DNA of 5,327 bases. Origin: an uncultured euryarchaeote (GTDB lineage Archaea > Thermoplasmatota > Poseidoniia > Poseidoniales > Poseidoniaceae). The first letter of the stretch is position 1, and the number at the start of each line of letters is the position of its first letter. Below the pieces are notes generated by a model. That model had not been told where the DNA came from and did no database searches. It was given only the letters and a program-made list of their open reading frames with translations. The position numbers were made by a program, and so were the translations under genes. This document shows, in pieces, positions 1 through 5,327 of this stretch. The stretch covers positions 1 to 5,327 of the forward strand of contig CALCOQ010000121.1 of NCBI GenBank assembly GCA_937897005.1. The letters are read 5' to 3'.

Positions 1-35
1 CATACGACATGTATGCAGAGTGTGATTCTATTCGT

Positions 36-362
36 TCATCCAAAAGTTGGCCTGTTCTCATCATTGTTGTTGTTATTGTTGTTGAGAATGAATGGTTGAC
101 CATCCTTCCAGTCGGGACAGTTATCTGAGACCCAGTTGCGTGTTGCCCACTCACAGATGTCATATCCGCCTGAGAGAATTCCGCTCCTCTTGATGTATCC
201 GACCTTGACGATATCCTTGTCCTTGGATAGAACATTGCCCAACTGTTGACTGGTAGTTCCATGTCTCATCGTGGTATTGATGTGTTCAAGGATTTCGGCT
301 GTGTTTCGGGGCCTCTCGGCCAGAAATTTCTTGATCTTCTCTCTGATTCTCACGGTCTTCAT
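36..362 (-). CDS. Small winged-helix-like protein with C-terminal poly-Asn tract
   Basis: Encodes 108 residues from an ATG at 362-360 to a TGA at 38-36. The N-terminal three quarters look like a compact winged helix-turn-helix: a basic helix (about residues 5-17), a second helix (21-29), a likely recognition helix (37-47, containing SQQLGNVL), and a wing-like stretch with IVKVGYIKR and GGYDICEW (51-74). This suggests DNA binding, but no specific family is recognised. Residues 94-100 are seven consecutive Asn, followed by a short polar tail, probably disordered. No signal peptide or membrane segment is visible. A GAGGTGG Shine-Dalgarno lies 7 nt before the ATG and fixes the start. The gene is divergent from the large gene at 640, so a role as local regulator is possible but is inference only. 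Confidence 0.8.
   Translation of the reverse strand: MKTVRIREKIKKFLAERPRNTAEILEHINTTMRHGTTSQQLGNVLSKDKDIVKVGYIKRSGILSGGYDICEWATRNWVSDNCPDWKDGQPFILNNNNNNNDENRPTFG
64..84. repeat. TTG trinucleotide microsatellite (poly-Asn codons)
   Basis: Seven tandem triplets on the plus strand (TTG x3, TTA, TTG x3) read as AAC/AAT codons in the minus-strand gene and give seven Asn in a row. The frame-preserving repeat could vary in length by whole codons. One synonymous interruption (TTA) breaks the otherwise pure repeat. Confidence 0.85.
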
Positions 363-369
363 TATTTTT

Positions 370-376
370 CCACCTC
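370..376 (-). promoter_or_regulatory. Shine-Dalgarno site of the small winged-helix gene
   Basis: On the minus strand this reads GAGGTGG, a strong match to the archaeal anti-SD. It lies 7 nt upstream of the ATG at 362, which supports that start codon. Confidence 0.7.
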
Positions 377-436
377 GTCATTTTAGCAGCTATCGACATT
401 GAACCGGTACCCGCTTGCCACGAGGACCGCTGTGAC

Positions 437-445
437 TCATATAAC
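437..445 (-). promoter_or_regulatory. Candidate TATA box for the small winged-helix gene
   Basis: The minus strand reads GTTATATGA here, an archaeal TATA-like element about 75 nt upstream of the ATG. Initiation some 25 nt downstream would give a leader of roughly 50 nt that includes the Shine-Dalgarno site. The assignment is by pattern only. Confidence 0.35.
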
Positions 446-560
446 CGTTCTCCCTCTAAAGGGAAGTAGGGTTACACTTACTGACCTGATTTCTATTATT
501 TGCTGCCACTGTCAGAGGGGGTGGTGTGGAAAATAACCCATCTCCACTGGAAATAGGTAA

Positions 561-579
561 CTATATGTAAGTTTTAAAG
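561..579 (+). promoter_or_regulatory. Candidate TATA region for the large gene
   Basis: Two AT-rich TATA-like motifs sit side by side: CTATATGTAA (561-570) and TTTTAAAG (572-579). Either would place transcription start around 590-605 and leave a 35-50 nt leader carrying the AGGAGG at 625-630. Which one is used, if either, cannot be told. Confidence 0.35.
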
Positions 580-624
580 TAAATTAAGTCAAGTTATTAA
601 CCGACGACCTGCCGTCGATTCAAT

Positions 625-630
625 AGGAGG
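625..630 (+). promoter_or_regulatory. Shine-Dalgarno site deciding the GTG start of the large gene
   Basis: AGGAGG lies 9 nt upstream of the GTG at 640. No ATG in the frame is as well placed, so this site supports a GTG start. Confidence 0.75.
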
Positions 631-639
631 ATACCCCAA

Positions 640-3195
640 GTGCCGGCGAAGATCCGTAGTAACTATCGCCGGCGTCTCCTGACTCATCTCAGCATAGGCG
701 CATCTAGAGTGAGCGATGCTGCATCGGCAACGGGACTTCGCCTTCCACACGCCTCTGCTGAATTGAAAAAGCTCCGTGACGAGGGTCACGTGTCGGCTGA
801 TAGGGATGATGCAACACGGGGTGCGATGCAGAGATTGACTACCTCTGGATACTCCCTTCTAGAATCAGATGAACTCGCCAGATTGAGAACGATACTCAGG
901 TCTGGAATACCCCTGGAAGCCGAAGGTTGCATTGTCGCGAGGGATGGCGATTCACTGCTGTTGGCTTACGCGAAGAAACCCCAGAAAGGGCTGTTTTTGA
1001 TTCCAGTACGGAGTATCGACGCAGATGGGTTTTCCAATGGAAGCAAGGGGGGGGGGATCTATCCTTTCTGGGCATGGCCACAAGAAAGGGCTATTCGATG
1101 GTATGATGCGAAGACTCTGGAGAGGGCCGAGGAACCCGAAGACAGGGTTTCGATGGATACTTTGGAAGGTTGGTCTGAACAGACATCTGCGGTGGGTCTG
1201 GTGCGCGCACGAGCACTTTCAGGGAGTGCTAAAGAGACACTCGCTGCTGGGTCTTGGTTCTGTGATGATCCAAGCGAACCACCTCCGGAGTTGCCCCATT
1301 CAATCAGAGGTGGGGAGTGGGTGTTGGGTGAGGCACATGACAGGGCGCCATTGGTCAGACCTGAAGTTCCAGTGACTGCGGTGGTCAAGGAGAGATATAT
1401 CGCTTCGATGTTGGCGGACACAGCGCGAGAGGGGGCCTGTCTGTTATCTGACAAGATCTCAAGCACCCCATTACCTGTGGCGGTGCTGGAAAGATGGATT
1501 CATGAGGCTCATCCCCGCCTGCCACCGGCAGAGTTACGTGATAGATTGTCTCAGGTTCAGAAAGCTGCATTGACTGGCTGGAGGGCCAGAAGAAGACGTT
1601 CGAGGGTCTCGACCACCTGGCAGAGGTTCAGGGATTCATGGGCTGATGTTGAATGGCAGGAAGAAATTCCACAGGACAAGGCGTTGGAATGGAACATCTC
1701 GAAATTGGATGATAATGCAGTCAGGGCTTTGATGCATTGGGTAGTCTTGGACAGAGGACAACAATTAGTTGTCAATTGGCCTACTCACCGACCTTTTGAA
1801 ACACAGATGTTTGATACATTGTTGAATAATCACAATGTCAGACTAGTCATATTGCCAGAAGAGACGGAGGTGCCTTCTATACTGGTCAGAGAAGACCCCT
1901 CGGGTTGGCCCGCGGCTCGACTTGTCATGCTTGATGGCTCACAGATACCATTCATCTTGACTCAGCAGGTTGAAGAGACTTCAGCAGCACCAGAAAACTG
2001 GAGTCCACCTGCCAGTCCTTCTGAATTGCAATCGTTTCCAGCCATCCAGTTCAGCAACAAGGACCCTGAAGAAGAGGAAGAAGCTCTCTTAATCGCCACA
2101 TCCTCTTATCCGCAAGGAGACGAAGAATGGGCCAATCGCAATGAAGGTCTGTTTCCATTGGCAGCATGGATAGCGACTCCTGAGGAGAATCGTTGGTCGA
2201 GATGGCAGAGAATCGGTGAAATTCTTGAGCCAATATGGTTCGAGTTGTTGCAACCCGAACAGGTGCCATTGGTGAATCTCATGGAGATATCCGAGGTCTC
2301 CCCTGTGAAATGGAGACAATCGGCTTCCAACGTGATACGTGTAGCGATGATTGAGAATCCTGATGTTGTCATGGAGATGCGAAGGAAATCGAAGACTGCA
2401 GAGGTTTCTGCAATCTGTTCAGAGCATATTCTGGCAACTGCTCCGTGGTCAATCCCATTTCTTGGAAAGGGAATGGCTGGATGGGCTTGGAAGTCTTGGT
2501 CAGCATCGCCATCTGAAGATATTACAACTGTGTTGCAGGGAATCGCTTGGTGTTCACGGATGGGATATCTGAAGAAGAGTTGGGCAGAAGAACTGGTTAC
2601 ACTGATTCCAGGTCTGGTGGACGAACATCCACTTCACAGTTGGCAGGTGCTGATGGATTGGAGTATTGAAGCCAAGGAGCCTTCATTAGAGGTCATGAGA
2701 AGGTTGGCTGAAGTCCTTCACTACGAATGGTGGGCTCATTTGGCCCCTGAGATCCTGTTCAGACAACTTGAGGATGAACAAGGCAGGGAATGGTTGGCTG
2801 CAACAGCAATACCTTGGGCTGCTCTTTGCCTAAGGCCCGTTGGAGAGAAAGTTGATTCTCCAGGAATAGAAATTGAACACCCGGGAATGACTCCGGGTTT
2901 GCAGATATTGATGCGTCACCATCTGGATAATCTGGAGTCAGACGACGGTGATGGTGCATCTCATTTACTCGATCTCATGGAATGTCTTGAGGATTTGATA
3001 AATGATAGTGTGGTTCGTTCAGGGAGGGTACATCCATGTGTAGGATGGTTGGCAAGACCTGTAGATGAATGGGGTTCAATGTTGATTTCTCCAAGCGCGA
3101 TGTACAAGGATGAACATGTTGAGGTTCGAATATTACAACGATTGAGTGGATTCCATGAAAATCTGCTCAATCCAGGGCAAATAAGGCTGCTATGA
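640..3195 (+). CDS. Large Trp-rich protein of unknown function with N-terminal winged helix
   Basis: Encodes 851 residues from a GTG start (AGGAGG 9 nt upstream) to a TGA at 3193-3195. I do not recognise the family. Residues about 8-85 look like a winged helix of MarR/ArsR style: RRRLLTHL, a turn at VSDAASATG, a recognition helix ASAELKKLRDEGHV, then a wing and QRLTTSGYSLLE. Residues 86-210 hold beta-like segments (SLLLAY, GLFLIPV) and the G10-encoded Gly137-139. A basic patch RARRRRSR lies at 315-322 and an acidic run of five Glu around 477-481. The C-terminal third is rich in helices and Trp, perhaps a helical-repeat fold. I count about 36 Trp (over 4%), several times the usual share. No Walker motif, nuclease motif, signal peptide or membrane segment is evident. 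The winged helix suggests a DNA-associated role, which is inference. Confidence 0.85.
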   Translation: MPAKIRSNYRRRLLTHLSIGASRVSDAASATGLRLPHASAELKKLRDEGHVSADRDDATRGAMQRLTTSGYSLLESDELARLRTILRSGIPLEAEGCIVARDGDSLLLAYAKKPQKGLFLIPVRSIDADGFSNGSKGGGIYPFWAWPQERAIRWYDAKTLERAEEPEDRVSMDTLEGWSEQTSAVGLVRARALSGSAKETLAAGSWFCDDPSEPPPELPHSIRGGEWVLGEAHDRAPLVRPEVPVTAVVKERYIASMLADTAREGACLLSDKISSTPLPVAVLERWIHEAHPRLPPAELRDRLSQVQKAALTGWRARRRRSRVSTTWQRFRDSWADVEWQEEIPQDKALEWNISKLDDNAVRALMHWVVLDRGQQLVVNWPTHRPFETQMFDTLLNNHNVRLVILPEETEVPSILVREDPSGWPAARLVMLDGSQIPFILTQQVEETSAAPENWSPPASPSELQSFPAIQFSNKDPEEEEEALLIATSSYPQGDEEWANRNEGLFPLAAWIATPEENRWSRWQRIGEILEPIWFELLQPEQVPLVNLMEISEVSPVKWRQSASNVIRVAMIENPDVVMEMRRKSKTAEVSAICSEHILATAPWSIPFLGKGMAGWAWKSWSASPSEDITTVLQGIAWCSRMGYLKKSWAEELVTLIPGLVDEHPLHSWQVLMDWSIEAKEPSLEVMRRLAEVLHYEWWAHLAPEILFRQLEDEQGREWLAATAIPWAALCLRPVGEKVDSPGIEIEHPGMTPGLQILMRHHLDNLESDDGDGASHLLDLMECLEDLINDSVVRSGRVHPCVGWLARPVDEWGSMLISPSAMYKDEHVEVRILQRLSGFHENLLNPGQIRLL
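1047..1056 (+). repeat. G10 homopolymer inside the large gene
   Basis: Ten consecutive G encode the end of Lys136 and Gly137-139. The present length is in frame with the remaining 712 codons. Loss of one G would lead to a stop at 1373-1375, and gain of one G to a stop at 1104-1106, so slippage would truncate the protein. It may be a phase-variable tract or a sequencing-length error. Confidence 0.9.
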
Positions 3196-3326
3196 GTGAA
3201 AGGATTCAAAAAAGCCCGGCATCAGGATTGGCCACCGCACCAGCAACACCGACTGGAGAGCCTCCCCTCGCCGGGTTGGCACAATGAGAGCTGGTACCAA
3301 TGAGTGCGGTCCGCCGCTTGCGAAGA

Positions 3327-3355
3327 CCGGGGGGATCTTCGGATATGAACCTCGG
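3327..3355 (+). other. Hairpin with cUUCGg tetraloop
   Basis: CCGGGG (3327-3332) pairs with CCTCGG (3350-3355), including one G-U pair. Inside, ATC (3335-3337) pairs with GAT (3342-3344) around a UUCG loop. The C-UUCG-G cap is a classic stabilising RNA tetraloop. On the opposite strand the loop would be CGAA and the G-U pair would be lost, so this element argues for a plus-strand RNA. Confidence 0.55.
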
Positions 3356-3439
3356 GGCAAACAGGCGGCGATACCGATCGAGTATGGGTCCTTGCCGGAC
3401 GAGAGGATGAAGGTGAGACAACCCCTTGATCGGACAGAC

Positions 3440-3500
3440 GCCCCGGTGTGAGGGTCATGCCCCTGAGGCAACGATGAGGAGGGCTGTTACACGCCGGGGC
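3440..3500 (+). other. Long 3' hairpin of the structured RNA
   Basis: Eleven consecutive pairs join 3440-3450 (GCCCCGGTGTG) to 3490-3500 (CACGCCGGGGC), with one G-U pair at 3447/3493. The 39-nt loop can fold further, for example AGGG 3451-3454 with CCCT 3461-3464, or GCCC 3459-3462 with GGGC 3481-3484. This is the strongest helix in the window and sits just before a pyrimidine tract, so it may close the RNA or act with a terminator. Confidence 0.6.
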
Positions 3501-3590
3501 ACATCTTTCTCCATTTCCCTCTTCTTGTCTCTTGGCGTGAAGCTTCCAGCGTCCAAAGCCCTATTCGCCCCCGGCGGCCCCAATGTGTCG
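3501..3590. other. Spacer before the CoA gene, no clear start signals
   Basis: After the pyrimidine tract comes a C/G-rich stretch (about 3566-3581) running up to the CoA gene. I see neither a TATA-like box nor a Shine-Dalgarno site near the ATG at 3591. The frame is open upstream to 3426, but the residues encoded there do not resemble the start of any adenylyltransferase, so I treat them as non-coding. Confidence 0.5.
3504..3533 (+). terminator. Pyrimidine-rich tract, possible archaeal terminator
   Basis: Twenty-eight of these 30 bases are C or T, in short T runs, directly after the strong hairpin 3440-3500. Archaeal transcripts commonly end in U-rich tracts, so the structured RNA may end here. 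The T runs are short (at most three), and read-through into the CoA gene is equally possible. Confidence 0.3.
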
Positions 3591-4604
3591 ATGGAGAGAA
3601 GATTCTCCCGTTGTCTGGTCGGTGGAACCTTCGATAGATTCCATTCGGGTCACATACATCTTCTGGAGTTGGCGGCAAGTAATGCTGAATTCATTGAAGT
3701 TTGGGTCAGTGATGATTTCATTGCCCAGCAGAAATCACAATTCATTCTTCCATTGGAAGAAAGGTTGGAGGAATTGATGGATTGGGCTGAATTGAATCAT
3801 GGAACGCGGTTCAGCACTCATATCCTGAGAGATTCATTTGGCCCTGCTCCAGTCAGAGAAGATTGCGATTCCATCATCTGTACGATTGAGACCAGAGGAA
3901 ATTGTGAACGGGTCAATGAAATTCGTGAAGAGAATGGGCTTTCACCATTGGAGATCATTCAAGCCAGTCATCTTGAGGATGGAGCAGGAGGGGTCATCAG
4001 CAGTACACGAATTCGGGCTGGAATCATCGACAGAAGTGGAGGACCCTGGTTTCCTGAATTGTTGCAGGATCTACGTATGCCGGTAGAAATGGATGCCACT
4101 CTCAAGGAACCACTTGGGGTATTGTATGAAGGGCCCGAAGAATCTCCCGAGATAGCGATGTACAAAGTTCTGGAGGAGGTCTCAGATGACGCGTTCATTG
4201 TAGCAGTTGGGGATGTGTGTGTTCAGACGATGCTTGATATCGGTGTTCGTCCGGACATTGGAATTGTAGATGGAATGACGAAGAGGAGTGAATTGCCAGA
4301 CAGCCAGAAGGTAGGAGATGGTGGCTGGAGTATTGTTCTCTCCTGCATCAACCCTGCTGGGCACTTGAGTCTCGATCTGTTCAATGCATGTCGTGCAGCG
4401 ATTCATTCAGATACAGATGTTCTGATCAAAGTGGAGGGTGAAGAGGATCTGGCTCCGATTCCCATTCATCTGTTGTTACCACTCAATGCTGTGGTCCTCT
4501 ACGGACAACCAGGCAAGGGGGTTGTTGTCAGAGTCAGTGATGAAGAAGTGAAAAAACGTTGCCGAGAGATCCTGGATTTATTTGAGGTGGTTTACTCTGG
4601 ATGA
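3591..4604 (+). CDS. coaD: Bifunctional phosphopantetheine adenylyltransferase / GTP-dependent dephospho-CoA kinase
   Basis: Encodes 337 residues and fuses the last two steps of CoA synthesis in the cytoplasm. Residues 1-160 are an archaeal-type (COG1019) phosphopantetheine adenylyltransferase, which makes dephospho-CoA from 4'-phosphopantetheine and ATP. GGTFDRFHSGH at 11-21 is the nucleotidyltransferase T/HxGH motif, and ISSTRIR at 136-142 is the C-terminal nucleotide-binding motif. Residues about 172-337 match DUF359 (COG1909), the GTP-dependent dephospho-CoA kinase: GDV at 207-209, PDIGIVDGMTKR at 221-232, INPAG at 253-257, GEEDL at 283-287 and YGQPGKG at 304-310. Both domains look complete. 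The ATG at 3591 is chosen because it sits ten residues before the GGTFD motif; a GTG at 3585 is an alternative. No Shine-Dalgarno is seen. The downstream glycosyltransferase overlaps its end, suggesting an operon. The symbol covers only the first domain. Confidence 0.93.
   Translation: MERRFSRCLVGGTFDRFHSGHIHLLELAASNAEFIEVWVSDDFIAQQKSQFILPLEERLEELMDWAELNHGTRFSTHILRDSFGPAPVREDCDSIICTIETRGNCERVNEIREENGLSPLEIIQASHLEDGAGGVISSTRIRAGIIDRSGGPWFPELLQDLRMPVEMDATLKEPLGVLYEGPEESPEIAMYKVLEEVSDDAFIVAVGDVCVQTMLDIGVRPDIGIVDGMTKRSELPDSQKVGDGGWSIVLSCINPAGHLSLDLFNACRAAIHSDTDVLIKVEGEEDLAPIPIHLLLPLNAVVLYGQPGKGVVVRVSDEEVKKRCREILDLFEVVYSG
4584..4590 (+). promoter_or_regulatory. Shine-Dalgarno site of the glycosyltransferase gene
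   Basis: GAGGTGG lies inside the last codons of the CoA gene and 6 nt before a CTG at 4597 in the glycosyltransferase frame. The same motif precedes the ATG of the gene at 362. Its spacing points to CTG 4597 as the start, which is unusual. Confidence 0.55.
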
Positions 4605-5327
4605 AAAACCGCTGGTGTCAGTCACTGTTGCTGTTCGAGATGGTCAGAACTGGGTAGATGATTGTCTGCGATCATTGTTGGATCAGACTCATCGGCCATT
4701 GGAGATCATCGCGGTGAATGATGGATCCAGTGATGGAACCGCTGAACGATTGGCAGAATGGAGCGATGAGAGCGGAGAAGAAAATGGCGTTTCAGTTCGA
4801 ATCCTGGATCAGGAGGCACTTGGTCTAGCAGCAGCCAGGCAATATGCTCTTGAGGAATCCCAAGGAAAGTGGGTGGCGATAACAGATATCGATTGCCGTC
4901 CACATCCTACCTGGATTGAATTTCTGGTGGCTCAGAGTGGTGGTCTGGATGATGAGAATGTGGTGAGCGTGACAGGTAGGGTCATCTTTGATGAGGGCGA
5001 TACCATTGTCAGTAGAATCAGAGCGCAGGAGATAGAGAGGAAGTATCGCAAACGTTCGCGCCAAACCACCTTGGCCAATGGGCCATGTAGTATGTTCCTC
5101 AGGGATAAATTGTTGGAGATTGGGGGTTTCAATCCATCTTGGTATCATGCAGAGGATATGGAGGTCTCGCTCAAATTAATTGAATCGGGTGGAACTATTG
5201 TTTACACTCCAGATGCAGTTGTCAAACATATTCCTGAAACAGGCCTCAAGAGATTCCTCTCTAAGAGAAAGCGAGACGCGCGTGCTCACGTTAGAATTGT
5301 TAGAAAATATTCATCAAGAAAGCGTAA
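4597..5327 (+). CDS. Family 2 glycosyltransferase, 3' end cut by window
   Basis: Encodes at least 243 residues and is still open at the window end. It is a GT-A fold, GT2-type glycosyltransferase that moves a sugar from a nucleotide-sugar to an acceptor, probably at the inner face of the membrane in surface polysaccharide or glycoprotein synthesis. Visible motifs, counted from CTG 4597: PLVSVTVAVRDG (5-16), VNDGSSDGT (40-48), the metal-binding DID of the DxD type (97-99), NGPCSMFLR (161-169) and HAEDMEVSL (184-192), the catalytic ED region. No membrane segment appears in this part. The frame opens after a stop at 4549-4551 and has no ATG near the start. Candidates are TTG 4582, CTG 4597 (GAGGTGG 6 nt upstream, giving a typical MDEKPLVSV start) and GTG 4615. 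The start overlaps the CoA gene, so translation is probably coupled. Acceptor and donor cannot be told. Confidence 0.88.
   Translation, partial: MDEKPLVSVTVAVRDGQNWVDDCLRSLLDQTHRPLEIIAVNDGSSDGTAERLAEWSDESGEENGVSVRILDQEALGLAAARQYALEESQGKWVAITDIDCRPHPTWIEFLVAQSGGLDDENVVSVTGRVIFDEGDTIVSRIRAQEIERKYRKRSRQTTLANGPCSMFLRDKLLEIGGFNPSWYHAEDMEVSLKLIESGGTIVYTPDAVVKHIPETGLKRFLSKRKRDARAHVRIVRKYSSRKR

Larger units (their letters stand above)
363..639. other. Divergent intergenic control region
   Basis: This 277-base spacer separates the divergent genes at 362 and 640. Besides the TATA-like and Shine-Dalgarno elements listed separately, it holds a small perfect hairpin at 451-464 (TCCCT, CTAA loop, AGGGA), a KpnI-like palindrome around 405-411, and a G-rich stretch near 515-530. 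No RNA gene or further ORF is convincing. The hairpin could be an operator or chance, and neither can be shown from one sequence. Confidence 0.5.
3207..3500 (+). ncRNA. Putative GC-rich structured RNA, class unknown
   Basis: The stretch 3211-3500 is 63% GC by hand count, against about 50% in a sample of nearby coding DNA, and no convincing protein is encoded on either strand. A nested set of helices can be drawn on the plus strand: 3234-3244 with 3290-3293 and 3304-3310 (11 bp around a one-sided bulge); 3249-3253 with 3275-3279; 3327-3332 with 3350-3355, capped by a cUUCGg tetraloop at 3337-3342; 3356-3360 with 3392-3396 enclosing 3371-3374 with 3382-3385; 3406-3413 with 3424-3431 (one G-G mismatch); and 3440-3450 with 3490-3500 (11 bp). 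G-U pairs in several helices would be C-A mismatches on the minus strand, which favours plus-strand transcription. I could not match it to RNase P RNA, SRP RNA, 5S or tRNA. It may be a free-standing RNA or the leader of the CoA gene. Exact ends are unknown. Confidence 0.55.

Noticed and set aside
1..35. Sequence downstream of the small winged-helix gene
   Set aside because: It is too short to interpret; no terminator hairpin or T run is visible on the minus strand.
1025..1375. Plus-strand open frame of 116 codons in another frame across the G10 tract
   Set aside because: It is not an independent gene. It matters only as the frame entered if one G is lost from the tract.
1059..1466. Minus-strand open frame of 135 codons inside the large gene
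   Set aside because: It is a shadow of the plus-strand frame, with no start signals and no recognisable domain.
3207..3220. Minus-strand terminator: GCCGGGC followed by a T run
   Set aside because: The minus strand does read GCCGGGC then six T, which resembles a terminator of a minus-strand RNA. However, several helices lose G-U pairs to C-A mismatches on that strand, so the plus strand is preferred, though not excluded.
3190..3471. Minus-strand open frame of 93 codons across the GC-rich region
   Set aside because: The long frame is explained by high GC and few stop triplets. There is no Shine-Dalgarno, the residue composition is not protein-like, and the region reads better as RNA helices.
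3207..3500. Known RNA classes: RNase P RNA, SRP 7S RNA, 5S rRNA, tRNA
   Set aside because: There is no SRP domain IV GGAAG/AGCA loop, no RNase P GGAAAGUC core pairing to an ACAGAA segment, and no tRNA T-arm with a matching acceptor stem. A weak RNase P-like stretch near 3405-3435 (GATGAA, then GACAACCC) lacks its 5' partner. A covariance search could overturn this.
3426..3590. N-terminal extension of the CoA gene from an upstream ATG at 3426
   Set aside because: The 55 extra residues overlap the strong hairpin and pyrimidine tract and do not resemble adenylyltransferase N-termini. The GGTFD motif already sits at the usual distance from ATG 3591.

Overview
The window most likely comes from a euryarchaeon, with Marine Group II (Poseidoniales/Thermoplasmatota) as my best guess. 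The main evidence is the gene at 3591-4604. It joins an archaeal-type phosphopantetheine adenylyltransferase to a DUF359 (GTP-dependent dephospho-CoA kinase) domain, a kinase family known mainly from Archaea. Shine-Dalgarno motifs matching the usual anti-SD (GAGGTGG, AGGAGG), TATA-like boxes and coding DNA of roughly 50% GC are compatible with this. The lineage is inferred and not proved.

Layout: (1) 36-362, minus strand: a small winged-helix-like protein with a run of seven asparagines near its C-terminus. (2) 363-639: a divergent intergenic region with a TATA-like box and a Shine-Dalgarno site for each flanking gene. (3) 640-3195, plus strand: a large (851 aa) tryptophan-rich protein of unknown function with an N-terminal winged helix. 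Its reading frame passes through a run of ten G that could slip. (4) 3196-3590: about 395 bases without a convincing protein gene. Most of it (about 3207-3500) is 63% GC by hand count, against about 50% in a neighbouring coding sample. It folds on paper into a series of hairpins, including a cUUCGg tetraloop. Several G-U pairs favour the plus strand. A pyrimidine tract (3504-3533) follows. I read this as an unassigned structured RNA, either free-standing or the 5' leader of the CoA gene. (5) 3591-4604: the bifunctional CoA-biosynthesis gene. (6) 4597-5327: the start of a family 2 glycosyltransferase, cut by the window end. It overlaps the end of the CoA gene and apparently starts at a non-ATG codon.

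The CoA gene and the glycosyltransferase overlap and are probably co-transcribed and translationally coupled. The small winged-helix gene and the large winged-helix protein share a divergent control region, so one may regulate the other, but nothing in the sequence shows this. The most interesting items are the unassigned structured RNA before the CoA gene, the G10 tract in the large gene, and the large Trp-rich orphan protein.
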